In this document: positions 34,266 to 42,474 of the stretch, in pieces
How positions within the stretch are numbered: position 1 is the stretch's first letter
Layout: every line of letters begins with the position of its first letter
DNA from: Acidimicrobiia bacterium
GTDB lineage: Bacteria; Actinomycetota; Acidimicrobiia; Acidimicrobiales; Aldehydirespiratoraceae
NCBI GenBank assembly: GCA_022819505.1
Contig: JAJEHD010000013.1
Location: 248,001-312,000 of the forward strand
Length of the DNA: 64,000 nucleotides
Reading direction: 5' to 3'
The notes under the pieces: model-generated
The model's database searches: none
What the model saw: only the letters and a program-made list of their open reading frames with translations
What the model was told of the DNA's origin: nothing
Made by a program: the position numbers and the translations under genes

Positions 34266-35234
34266 ATGACTATTACCGACGAAGCCCCCAACCAGCTCGG
34301 GTACCGGCAGTTCCGGGTGGGCGGGTTCACGTTCAGCCGCGACGAGTACTTCGTCACCGTGGAGTGGCCGACGGGCAACCACCAGATGCCGGTCGACCAC
34401 TGGCTGCGATGCGTCCAACGCGACGTGGCCTGGGGGTTCTTCTACGGCATCGTCAACTTCGACTCGGTCATAGGCACGATGAACCACTACGGGACCGTCG
34501 ACATGTTCGCGGGCCGCTTCAACGAGGCCTACCGCCGGGCCGAGGTTGACTACAACGAGACCTTCGGCCACGACGAGCTGCTCGACTGCTTCAGGGCCAT
34601 GCTCTCGGACTGGACCAACGAGGGCTACGACCCATTCGCGGCGCCCCTGGAGACGGGCAGCGCCTTCGGGCCCAGCAGCGGCAACAACGACGAAGCCGTC
34701 ACCCGCAGGCGGGTGGTCGCCGAGCGCATGGTGGGCGTTCCCGGCGACGAGCCGCTTCGCAGCGACGATTCCGGCTTCCCCGTCAACCGTGCCTTCGCCG
34801 ACGTCGACCAGGGCGAGCCGGAGATCGATGCCGCTCCCGGATACGAGGACGAGGTCTGTTCGTTCAACCTGTTCGCGTACCTGTCCCGGTCCGACGTGAC
34901 CTGGAACCCCTCGGTGGTGTCAGCCTGCAAGGAGAGCCTGTACTGCCCCACCACCGAGGAGTTCACCCTGCCGGTGATCCACGGCAACGACCGGGTGGAG
35001 TGGTTCGTTCAGATCAGCGACGAGATCCAGTGGGACGTCGAGGATCGCGACACCGGGGCCAAGCGGGCCCGGGTCATCATGCGGGCCGGGGACGTCGCCG
35101 CCATGCCGGCCGACATCCGCCATACCGGCTACTCCCCGAAACGTTCGATGCTGCTGGTGTGGGAGAACGGCTCGCCCCGGATCCCCGAGATGATCGCCAA
35201 GGGCGAGGCGCCGGTGCACCCGGTCGACTTCTAG
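34266..35234 (+). CDS. Hydroquinone 1,2-dioxygenase, large (beta) subunit
   Basis: 322 residues. It cleaves hydroquinone to 4-hydroxymuconic semialdehyde with Fe(II) and O2. In the PnpCD/HapCD enzymes the iron is held by His, Asn, Glu and His with spacings +2, +6 and +47 from the first His. Here His239, Asn241, Glu245 and His286 fall at exactly these distances (VIHGNDRVEWF and DIRHTGYSP). The N-terminal about 200 residues match the extended large-subunit layout. An ideal AAGGAGG lies 5-6 nt before the ATG. It is separated from the small subunit by about 100 bp holding repeat copy A. Confidence 0.9.
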   Translation: MTITDEAPNQLGYRQFRVGGFTFSRDEYFVTVEWPTGNHQMPVDHWLRCVQRDVAWGFFYGIVNFDSVIGTMNHYGTVDMFAGRFNEAYRRAEVDYNETFGHDELLDCFRAMLSDWTNEGYDPFAAPLETGSAFGPSSGNNDEAVTRRRVVAERMVGVPGDEPLRSDDSGFPVNRAFADVDQGEPEIDAAPGYEDEVCSFNLFAYLSRSDVTWNPSVVSACKESLYCPTTEEFTLPVIHGNDRVEWFVQISDEIQWDVEDRDTGAKRARVIMRAGDVAAMPADIRHTGYSPKRSMLLVWENGSPRIPEMIAKGEAPVHPVDF

Positions 35235-35269
35235 AGGGCGAACTAGAGCGAGGAACTAGGTGCGCGACT

Positions 35270-35305
35270 TGTCCGCTATGTGGTAACTTGTCTGCACAGC
35301 GGACA
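35270..35305 (+). promoter_or_regulatory. Inverted repeat before the maleylacetate reductase gene
   Basis: TGTCCGCT (35270-35277) and AGCGGACA (35298-35305) form a perfect 8-bp inverted repeat with a 20-bp spacer, about two helical turns. TGTCCGC-N5-GGT recurs at 44470-44483 ahead of the VOC gene. Just upstream, 35232-35252 (gcgaactagagcgaggaac) looks like a decayed tail of the dispersed repeat. Confidence 0.5.
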
Positions 35306-35328
35306 CCGCTGGAGAGGGGGTTCGTCAG

Positions 35329-36402
35329 TTGTTGAGGGTCGAGAGTTTCACCTACGACGCGCTCCCGGGCCGGGTCGTTTTCGGGCCGGGCTCCCGCAAG
35401 TCGCTGGCCGCAGAGGCCGAGGCCCTGGGCGCCGAGCGAGTCCTGGTGATCGCAGACCGCGCCACCGACGCCCTCGCCTCCGAGATCGGCGCCGTCCTCG
35501 GCGATCTGGTCGTGGGCCGGTTCGACCAGGTGGCCCAGCACGTGCCCGTCCCGCTGGCCGAGGCGGCAGCAGCCCAGGCACGCGATGCCGGCGCCGACAC
35601 CGTGCTCACCATCGGCGGCGGCTCGGCCACCGGGTTCGGCAAGGCGGTGGTCCTCAACGTCGGCATCAAGCAGATAGCGGTGCCCACCACCTATGCCGGC
35701 TCGGAGATGACGCCGATATGGGGGATGAGCGACGGCGACCGCAAGCAGGTGGGCGTCGACGCCCGGGTGAAGCCCGCCCTCGTCGTCTACGACCCTGAAC
35801 TGACCCTCACCCTGCCGGCCCGTATCGCGGGACCCTCCGGCATGAACGCTCTGGCCCATTCCGTCGAAGCCCTCTACGGCCCTGGCGCCAACCCGTTCAT
35901 CTCCTTCATGGCGTTGGAGAGCATCCGGGTGCTGTACCGGGGCCTGCCCGCGGTGGTGGCTGATCCCGACGACCTCGGCGCCCGCGCCGACGTCCTCTAC
36001 GGCGCCTACCTGGGCGGTGTGGTGCTGGCCACCGGAGGCACGGCCCTACACCACAAGACGTGCCACGTCCTGGGCGGGATGTTCAATCTCGACCACGGCG
36101 GCATGAACGCAGCCGTCCTCGGCCACGCCGTGGCCTACAACGCGCCCGCCATCGGCGAGATCATCCACGCCATCGCGGCCGTGATCGACGTTCCGGCGCG
36201 CCAGGTCCCCGCCGCCTTCTTCGACCTGGCCGGCGGTATCGGCGCACCCACCAGTCTCGAAGCCCTCGGCATGCCGGCCGGCGGGCTCGACGAAGCAACC
36301 CAACGGGTTGTGACTGAAGCGGCCGCCAACGTGCGGCCACCGACCGGAGACGGGATCCGGCAGATGCTGGACGACGCCTTCCATGGCCGCAGGCCGGCAT
36401 AG
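35329..36402 (+). CDS. Maleylacetate reductase
   Basis: 357 residues of the iron-containing alcohol dehydrogenase fold, of the length usual for maleylacetate reductases. Landmarks: YDALPGRVVFGPGS, TIGGGSATGFGKAV (NADH-binding glycines), VPTTYAGSEMTPIWG (family-typical), and the His-rich segment LHHKTCHVLGGMFNLDHGGMNA. It reduces maleylacetate to 3-oxoadipate, the step after hydroquinone or hydroxyquinol cleavage. TTG start (35329 or 35332) behind GGAGAGGGGG. Its own operator-like repeat precedes it. Confidence 0.9.
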   Translation: MLRVESFTYDALPGRVVFGPGSRKSLAAEAEALGAERVLVIADRATDALASEIGAVLGDLVVGRFDQVAQHVPVPLAEAAAAQARDAGADTVLTIGGGSATGFGKAVVLNVGIKQIAVPTTYAGSEMTPIWGMSDGDRKQVGVDARVKPALVVYDPELTLTLPARIAGPSGMNALAHSVEALYGPGANPFISFMALESIRVLYRGLPAVVADPDDLGARADVLYGAYLGGVVLATGGTALHHKTCHVLGGMFNLDHGGMNAAVLGHAVAYNAPAIGEIIHAIAAVIDVPARQVPAAFFDLAGGIGAPTSLEALGMPAGGLDEATQRVVTEAAANVRPPTGDGIRQMLDDAFHGRRPA

Positions 36403-36432
36403 CCGCCGGGGCTGACACCGAAAGGAAACCCA

Positions 36433-37800
36433 ATGGCACAACCCAACAAGCGCACAACATCGAGACGGCAGTTCTTGGGCAGCGCCGCCGCGGTCGGACT
36501 CGGCGGCGGGCTGCTCGCCGCGTGCGGGGACGACGAGGAGGCCGCGCCCGCAGCGACCACCACGACCGCAGCCGCGGCGACCACCACGGCCGCCCCCACT
36601 ACGACGGCCGCGGCCACCACCACTACCGCCGCGTCCGCCTTCTCGGACCTCCCGCCGGCCAAGATCGGCTTCGTCACGCCGAGGACCGGCCCTCTGGCCG
36701 CCCTGGGCGAGACCGACGACTTCGTGCTGGGACAGATGCGCGAGCTCTTCGGCGACCGGATCGAGATCATCGACAAGGACACCGAGACCGACGCGACGCG
36801 GGCCGGCGAGGTCACCAACGAGCTCATCGCCGAGGGCGCCCACCTGGTGCTGTGCGGCGGTACGCCCGACACCACCATCCCGGTGGCCGCGGCCTGCGAC
36901 CTGGGCGAGACCCCCTGCCTGTCGACGCTGGCTCCCTGGCAGCCCCACTATGTCAACGTCAAGGGCGGTCCCCCGGGCCCCGAGCCCGCCTCGGTGTGGA
37001 ACCACCACTTCTTCTGGGGCATCGAGCACCTCACTGCGGTGTTCCTGGACCTGTGGGCCCAGGCCGACGTGGAGCCCATCATCGGCGCCCTCTGGGGCGG
37101 CGACCCCGACGGCCTGGCCTTCGGCGACCCGGAACTCGGGCAGCCCCCCGCCTTCATCGCCGAGGGCTACACGATCATCGACGACGGCCGCTTCGACCTG
37201 GGCACCCAGGACTTCTCGGCGCAGATCGCGTCGTTCAAGGACAACAACGTGCAGATCGTCACCGGTGTGCTGCCTCCCCCGGTGTTCGCCACTTACCAGG
37301 CTCAGGCCCTCCAGCAGGGCTTCAACCCGCCGGTGGTGACCGTGGCCAAGGGCCTGCTGTTCAGCAGCGCGATAGCCACCTACCCCAAGGGGGACGGCCT
37401 CAGCTCGGAGATCTGGTGGACCGACCGCTACCCGACTACGTCGTCGCTGACCGGGCAGAGCGCCAACGAGCTGGCCGAGGCCTACATCGCGGCCACCGGC
37501 CGCAACTGGGAGCAGCCGCTGGGCTACGGCCACGCGGTGTGGGAGGTCGCCATCGACGCCCTGAGGCGGGCCGGCACCACCGAGAAGACCGCGCTCAACG
37601 AAGCCATCGGCCAGACAAACCTGGACACCCAGGTCGGAAACGTCAACTTCAGCGAGGGCCCCGTCCCGCAGCTGACGACGACCACCCTTGTCGGCGGCCA
37701 GTGGGTGGCCGGCGATCGGTTCCCCTTCGAGCTGTTCGTCGCGGTCAACACCTTCCTTGCCGACCATCCCATCGACGGCCCCCTCCGGCTGATCGAGTAG
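36433..37800 (+). CDS. Tat-exported LivK-type substrate-binding lipoprotein
   Basis: 455 residues. The signal combines a twin-arginine motif and a lipobox: SRRQFLGSAAAVGLGGGLLAAC. A linker of Ala/Thr runs about 30 residues follows, then a Periplasmic_BP type I fold (PPAKIGFVTPRTGPLAALGETDDF, VTNELIAEGAHLVLCGGTPDT, CLSTLAPW). This family binds branched-chain amino acids, but many members bind aromatic acids or amides. The location between maleylacetate reductase and a thiolase suggests an aromatic or ring-cleavage product as ligand, which is inference. AAAGGAAA precedes the ATG. Confidence 0.9.
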   Translation: MAQPNKRTTSRRQFLGSAAAVGLGGGLLAACGDDEEAAPAATTTTAAAATTTAAPTTTAAATTTTAASAFSDLPPAKIGFVTPRTGPLAALGETDDFVLGQMRELFGDRIEIIDKDTETDATRAGEVTNELIAEGAHLVLCGGTPDTTIPVAAACDLGETPCLSTLAPWQPHYVNVKGGPPGPEPASVWNHHFFWGIEHLTAVFLDLWAQADVEPIIGALWGGDPDGLAFGDPELGQPPAFIAEGYTIIDDGRFDLGTQDFSAQIASFKDNNVQIVTGVLPPPVFATYQAQALQQGFNPPVVTVAKGLLFSSAIATYPKGDGLSSEIWWTDRYPTTSSLTGQSANELAEAYIAATGRNWEQPLGYGHAVWEVAIDALRRAGTTEKTALNEAIGQTNLDTQVGNVNFSEGPVPQLTTTTLVGGQWVAGDRFPFELFVAVNTFLADHPIDGPLRLIE

Positions 37801-37806
37801 CCCCTG

Positions 37807-37834
37807 CCCGGGCGGCCCGGACCGGCTGCCCGGG
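37807..37834 (+). other. Hairpin between binding-protein and ATPase genes
   Basis: CCCGGGC (37807-37813) pairs with GCCCGGG (37828-37834) around 14 nt. It follows the binding-protein stop by 6 nt and, as in the other transporter at 26364, may limit readthrough or protect the 3' end. There is no T-run. Confidence 0.45.
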
Positions 37835-37871
37835 TCATCGACCAGCCCGGCCGCTCGGCTAGCTTGGGCGG

Positions 37872-38600
37872 ATGGCCCCGCTGCTCGAGGTCGCCGGCGT
37901 CGACAAGTCCTTCGGAGTGAAGGTCGTCGACGACCTCTCGCTTCAGGTCAACGCGGGCGACGCGCTCGGAATCGTCGGCCCGAACGGGGCGGGAAAGACC
38001 ACGCTGCTGAACCTCATCGCCGGCGACCTCAGCTGCGACCGGGGCTCCATCCGCATCGAGGGCGAAGATGTCACCAGGACATCGTCCGATTGGCGGTGCC
38101 GGCACGGTCTCGCTCGGACCGCGCAGATTCCCCGGCCCTTCGAGGGGATGACGGTGTTCGAGAACGTGCTGGTGGGCGCGGTGTTCGGCGCGGGCGTGCC
38201 CATGTCGGAGACCAACGCCACCCCGGCGGCGGTCGAGGCCCTGGAGCGGGCGAAGCTGCTGGCATCGGCCAACACCAGGGCCGGAGCCCTGCCCCTGCTG
38301 GGCCGCAAGCGCCTGGAGCTGGCCCGGGCCCTGGCCACCCGGCCCAAGATCCTGCTGCTCGATGAGATCGCCGGCGGCCTGACCGAGGCCGAGGTGCTGG
38401 AGTTGGTCGACACCATCCGCGACATCCACGCCGGCGGGGTGACCATCGTGTGGATAGAGCACATCGTGCACGCCCTGCTGGCGGTGGTGGGCCGGATCAT
38501 GGCCATGAGCTTCGGCATGAAGATCGCCGAGGGCGACCCGGCCGAGGTGATGGCCAGCCCGGAGGTCCAGGAGGTCTACCTGGGGGTGGCGCCGGAATGA
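37872..38600 (+). CDS. LivG-type ABC transporter ATPase
   Basis: 242 residues. Walker A GPNGAGKTT and Walker B ILLLDEIAGGL are intact, with the LivG-like QIPRPFEGMTVFENVLVG segment. The signature motif is degenerate: LPLLGRKRLELARAL replaces LSxGQ-type residues, and the residue after DE is Ile instead of Pro. With its partner LivF the heterodimer may keep one canonical and one weak site. The ATG follows TAGCTT (37860-37865) by exactly 6 nt, so an internal leaderless promoter is possible. Confidence 0.88.
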   Translation: MAPLLEVAGVDKSFGVKVVDDLSLQVNAGDALGIVGPNGAGKTTLLNLIAGDLSCDRGSIRIEGEDVTRTSSDWRCRHGLARTAQIPRPFEGMTVFENVLVGAVFGAGVPMSETNATPAAVEALERAKLLASANTRAGALPLLGRKRLELARALATRPKILLLDEIAGGLTEAEVLELVDTIRDIHAGGVTIVWIEHIVHALLAVVGRIMAMSFGMKIAEGDPAEVMASPEVQEVYLGVAPE

Positions 38601-39325
38601 CTCTGCTGGAGGTGAGGGGCCTCGACGCGGGCTACGGAGACTTCCAGGCGCTGTTCGGCATCGATGTCGATGTGGCCGTAGGCGAGACGCTGGCCATGAT
38701 CGGGGCCAACGGGGCCGGAAAGACCACGTTCCTTCGGGTCCTGGCCGGGCAGGTGCCTGCGTGGGCCGGATCGATCATGTTCGACGGCACCGACATCGCG
38801 CACGTCAAGGCCCACCGGCGGGTCGGCCTCGGCATCGCCCTGGTGCCCGAGGGCCGCATGCTGTTCGGGAGCCTGACCGTGCGCGAGAACCTGATCATCG
38901 GCGCGCACGCGGGCCGTTCCGGCCGCTGGAACATCGACACCGTCCTGGACGTGTTCCCGTTGATCCGGCCGCTGCTCGACCGTCCCTCCCAAGTGCTGTC
39001 CGGAGGCGAGCAGCAGTCGGTGGCCATCGGGCGCGCCCTGATGTCGAACCCCCGGCTGATCCTGCTCGACGAGGTCTCGCTGGGACTCGCGCCGGTGGTG
39101 GTCAAGTCGCTGTACGACGCCCTGCCCGCCCTGTCGGAGGGGGGTGCCACCGTGCTGCTGGTGGAGCAGGACATCGGACAGGCCCTGGCGGTGGCCTCCC
39201 GGCTGGTGTGCCTGCTGGAGGGGCGGGTGTCGCTTGAGGGCAGGCCGGACGGCGTGGCTCGTTCCGACATCACCGCGGCCTACTTCGGACTGCCTGCCAG
39301 CAGCGGTACTGAGGCATCAAGCTGA
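38597..39325 (+). CDS. LivF-type ABC transporter ATPase
   Basis: 242 residues. Canonical motifs: Walker A GANGAGKTT, VPEGRMLFGSLTVRENL (LivF hallmark), signature LSGGEQQSVAIGRAL, Walker B LILLDEVSLGLAP, and the H-loop region LLVEQDIGQAL. It overlaps livG by ATGA and is followed by a one-base overlap with livH, so all are translated as a chain. Confidence 0.93.
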   Translation: MTLLEVRGLDAGYGDFQALFGIDVDVAVGETLAMIGANGAGKTTFLRVLAGQVPAWAGSIMFDGTDIAHVKAHRRVGLGIALVPEGRMLFGSLTVRENLIIGAHAGRSGRWNIDTVLDVFPLIRPLLDRPSQVLSGGEQQSVAIGRALMSNPRLILLDEVSLGLAPVVVKSLYDALPALSEGGATVLLVEQDIGQALAVASRLVCLLEGRVSLEGRPDGVARSDITAAYFGLPASSGTEASS

Positions 39326-40203
39326 TGGAGTGGCTCAACGCCATCGTTCAGGGGATCATGCTGGGCGGGCTGTTCGCGCTGTTCGCCACCGGCCTGTCGC
39401 TCGCCTTCGGGGTGATGCGCTTCGTGAACCTGGCCCACGGGGACCTCGCAATCCTCGGTGCCTTCGTGGCCGTGTCGGTCATCTCGGCTACGGGCCTCAA
39501 CCCGTTCGTATCGCTGGTGATCGTGGTGCCAGTCATGCTGGCTGCCGGGTACGCGCTCCAGCTGGGAGCCTTCAACTTCACCATCAGCCCGGACCCCCTG
39601 CCCTCGATCCTGGTCACCTTCGGTCTTGGGATCGTGATCCAGAACGTGCTGCTCGAGACCTACAGCGCCGATTCGCGTGGCCTCGACGTGGGCTCGATAG
39701 AGATCGAGAGCATCAGGGTCACCGACGCCATCGCCATCGGCTGGATCCCGTTGATCACCCTGGTCGTTGCAGTCACAGTGCTCGGCGCGCTGCAGTTGAT
39801 GCTGTCGCGCACCTCGCTGGGTCGAGCCTTCAGGGCCGTCTCCGACGATCCACCGACGGCTCGGCTCATGGGAATAAACGACCGCAACCTCTACGCGGTG
39901 GCTATGGGCATCGCCTTCGCAACGGTGGCCGTCGCGGGCGTCTTCCTGGGGATCAGGCAGAGCTTCGGACCCCTCGACGGGCCGGCCCAGCTGCTGTACG
40001 CATTCGAGGCAGTGGTCATCGGCGGCCTCGGGTCGGTGTGGGGCACTCTCGTGGGCGGGCTGCTGCTCGGCGTGGCCCACACCGTGGGTGGACAGTTCGA
40101 GGTCACCTACGGCTACGGCTCCGGCCCGCTCGTCGGCCATCTCGTGTTCCTCGTTGTGCTCGCCACCAAGCCCAGCGGCCTGCTGGGCCGGAGAGCCGAA
40201 TGA
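39325..40203 (+). CDS. LivH-type ABC permease
   Basis: 292 residues with about eight membrane helices. LivH hallmarks are GIMLGGLFALFATGLSLAFGVMRFVNLAHGDL at the N-terminus and RAVSDDPPTARLMGIN (the cytoplasmic coupling loop) near residue 175. It forms the translocation pore with LivM. TGATG start-stop overlap with livF. Confidence 0.92.
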   Translation: MEWLNAIVQGIMLGGLFALFATGLSLAFGVMRFVNLAHGDLAILGAFVAVSVISATGLNPFVSLVIVVPVMLAAGYALQLGAFNFTISPDPLPSILVTFGLGIVIQNVLLETYSADSRGLDVGSIEIESIRVTDAIAIGWIPLITLVVAVTVLGALQLMLSRTSLGRAFRAVSDDPPTARLMGINDRNLYAVAMGIAFATVAVAGVFLGIRQSFGPLDGPAQLLYAFEAVVIGGLGSVWGTLVGGLLLGVAHTVGGQFEVTYGYGSGPLVGHLVFLVVLATKPSGLLGRRAE

Positions 40204-41267
40204 CCGGGCACCGGGTCACCCGCTCGGACCGCCAGTCCACCGCCGGGCTGGCCGTGTCGGCCGTACTGCTCGTGGTGCTGTTCCTGCTGCCCTGGTGGGA
40301 CAGCGACGGCAGCCTCCGGGTACCGCTGGTCGCGATCCTCTACTACCTGGCGCTGGCGCAGATGTGGAACCTGCTGGCCGGGTTCGCGGGGCTGGTGTCG
40401 ATCGGTCAGCAGATGTTCGTGGGAATCGGCGTGTACACGCTGCTGAGCTTCGCCGAGGACTTCGGCGTCGACCCCTACTTGTCGGTACTGCTCGCCGGTT
40501 TGGTGGCTGCCGTCCTGTCCCTTCCCGTCGCCGCCTTCGCGTTCCGCCTGCGGGGCGGGTACTTCGCCATCGGCACGTGGGTGATTGCCGAGGTCTTCCG
40601 GCTGATCACGCTGGAGAGCGACTTCCTGGGCGGAGCGAACGTCCGGACCCTGACCAGGGAGTCGCTCGGCGGCTACAGCCTCGACACCCGCAACACCGTC
40701 ACCTACCTGATGGCCCTGGGACTGGCCGCCGGGGCCACCGCCATCGTGGTGCTGGTGCTCCGGTCGCGGCTGGGCCTGGCCCTGCGCTCCATCCGCGACA
40801 ACCAGGAGGGGGCCCGGGGCCTGGGCGTGTCGGTAGGCAGGGCCAAGCTGGCGGTGTGGGTCATCTCGGCGTTCTGGACGGGCATGACCGGCGCGGTGAT
40901 CCTGCTCCACAACCCGTCGACCAGAGCCGAGTCCGCCTTCAGCGTGCTGCGCTGGACCGCTCTGGTGGTGTTCATCGCCATCATCGGAGGCGTCGGCTCC
41001 ACCACCGGCCCGATCATCGGGGTGGCGATCTACTGGTTCGTGCGGGAGTTCCTCGAGGACGCTGAGGAGTGGCGGTTCATCATCCTGGGCTTGATCGCGG
41101 CCGCAATGGCCATCACGGCCCCCAGAGGCATCTACGGACTGCTCCAGAAGCGGTGGTCGGTCCAGTTCTTCCCGGTCCGTCGAAAACTTGTAGGGCCCGG
41201 TGTCACCGGCCCCTCGCCCGGTGGCCCGGCCCAGCCGGTGGCAGACACCAGCCACCCATCGGCGTGA
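40200..41267 (+). CDS. LivM-type ABC permease
   Basis: 355 residues, about nine membrane helices. Typical LivM segments: LAQMWNLLAGFAGLVSIGQQMFVGIG, FRLRGGYFAIGTWVIAEVFRL and the coupling loop LRSIRDNQEGARGLGVSVGRAKL. A hydrophilic C-terminal tail of about 40 residues follows the last helix. It overlaps livH by ATGA, and its stop overlaps the thiolase GTG, an unusual coupling of an importer to a catabolic enzyme. Confidence 0.92.
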   Translation: MTGHRVTRSDRQSTAGLAVSAVLLVVLFLLPWWDSDGSLRVPLVAILYYLALAQMWNLLAGFAGLVSIGQQMFVGIGVYTLLSFAEDFGVDPYLSVLLAGLVAAVLSLPVAAFAFRLRGGYFAIGTWVIAEVFRLITLESDFLGGANVRTLTRESLGGYSLDTRNTVTYLMALGLAAGATAIVVLVLRSRLGLALRSIRDNQEGARGLGVSVGRAKLAVWVISAFWTGMTGAVILLHNPSTRAESAFSVLRWTALVVFIAIIGGVGSTTGPIIGVAIYWFVREFLEDAEEWRFIILGLIAAAMAITAPRGIYGLLQKRWSVQFFPVRRKLVGPGVTGPSPGGPAQPVADTSHPSA

Positions 41268-42451
41268 CCCAGGCCGTCTACATCGTCGACGCGGCGCGAA
41301 CGCCGGTCGGCAAGATCGGACGGGGCCTGGCCGGGGTCCGTCCCGACGACCTCGCGGCCACCGTGATCACGAGCCTGCTCGAGCGCTCCCCCGCTCTCGA
41401 CCCGGCCACCGTCGACGATGTCCACTTCGGCAACAGCAACGGCGCGGGCGAGGAGAACCGAAACGTGGCCCGCATGGCGGCCCTGCTGGCCGGCATGCCC
41501 ACCTCCGTTCCGGGAACCACCGCCAACCGGCTGTGCGGATCGGGGCTGGAGGCCGTCGTCGGAGCCAGCCGGGCCATTGCGGTCGGCGACGCCGACATGT
41601 GCATCGCCGGCGGCGTCGAGTCGATGACCCGGGCCCCTTGGGTGGTTCCCAAGCCCGATCGTCCCTACGAGCGCGGCCATCAGCAGATGCACTCCACCAC
41701 ACTGGGCTGGCGGCTGGTCAACCCGCGCCATCCCGACCGCTGGACCGTTCCCTTGGGCGAGGGTGCGGAGATCCTGGCCGGCAAGTACGGCATCACCCGG
41801 GCCCTGCAGGACGGCTTCGCCCTGCGCAGTCATCAGAAGGCGGCCGCAGCCTGGGCCCGCGGCGACTTCGCCGACGAGGTCGTGGGTGTCCATGGCGCCG
41901 AACTCGACCGCGACGAGACGATCAGGCCCGACGCGTCCCTCGACGCGCTGGCTCGGCTGCGACCGGTGTTCCGCCGCGACGGCTCGGTCACCGCGGGCAA
42001 CTCCTCGCCCATGAACGACGGCGCCGTAGCGCTGCTGCTGGCCTCGGAGGCCGGTCTCGACTCGACGGGGCGGACTCCCCTCGCCCGGGTGATGAGCCGG
42101 GCGGTGAGCGGCGTCGACCCCGATCTCTACGGCATCGGCCCGGTAGAGGCCGCCCGCACGGCTCTCAAGCGGGCCGGCATCGGCTGGTCGGACCTGGCCG
42201 CGGTCGAACTGAATGAGGCCTTCGCAGCCCAGTCACTGGCGTGCCTGGCGGAGTGGCCCGAACTCGACCGGCGCATCGTCAACCCGCTGGGAGGCGCCAT
42301 CGCCATCGGCCACCCCATCGGAGCCAGCGGAGCGCGCATCCTGACCACGCTGGCCCATCACCTGAGACGCCGGGGAGGCCGCTACGGCCTGGCCGCCATG
42401 TGCATCGGGGTCGGGCAGGGCATCGCGGTCACAGTCGAGTCCTGCGCCTGA
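41264..42451 (+). CDS. Thiolase (acetyl-CoA C-acyltransferase; candidate 3-oxoadipyl-CoA thiolase)
   Basis: 395 residues. Active-site Cys91 in NRLCGSGLEAV, NEAFAAQS, the His motif GHPIGASGARI and the C-terminal Cys motif MCIGVGQG are intact. It opens VTQAVYIVDAARTPVGK, as in PcaF and acetyl-CoA acetyltransferases. In this setting, thiolysis of 3-oxoadipyl-CoA to succinyl-CoA and acetyl-CoA would finish the pathway; sequence alone cannot exclude acetoacetyl-CoA thiolase activity. The GTG start overlaps the livM stop. Convergent with the intradiol dioxygenase. Confidence 0.88.
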   Translation: MTQAVYIVDAARTPVGKIGRGLAGVRPDDLAATVITSLLERSPALDPATVDDVHFGNSNGAGEENRNVARMAALLAGMPTSVPGTTANRLCGSGLEAVVGASRAIAVGDADMCIAGGVESMTRAPWVVPKPDRPYERGHQQMHSTTLGWRLVNPRHPDRWTVPLGEGAEILAGKYGITRALQDGFALRSHQKAAAAWARGDFADEVVGVHGAELDRDETIRPDASLDALARLRPVFRRDGSVTAGNSSPMNDGAVALLLASEAGLDSTGRTPLARVMSRAVSGVDPDLYGIGPVEAARTALKRAGIGWSDLAAVELNEAFAAQSLACLAEWPELDRRIVNPLGGAIAIGHPIGASGARILTTLAHHLRRRGGRYGLAAMCIGVGQGIAVTVESCA

Positions 42452-42457
42452 GCGGAT

Positions 42458-42474
42458 TAGGGCGACGCGCCCTA
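42458..42474. terminator. Putative bidirectional terminator between thiolase and intradiol genes
   Basis: TAGGGCG - ACG - CGCCCTA is a perfect 7-bp stem with a 3-nt loop in the 20-bp convergent gap; one arm includes the stop codon of the minus-strand gene. No T-run on either side, so termination would be imperfect. Confidence 0.45.

Noticed and set aside
36540..36640. GCC/ACC repeats as a DNA-level repeat element
   Set aside because: They encode the Ala/Thr linker of the binding lipoprotein; similar linkers occur at 3-47 and 27440-27530.
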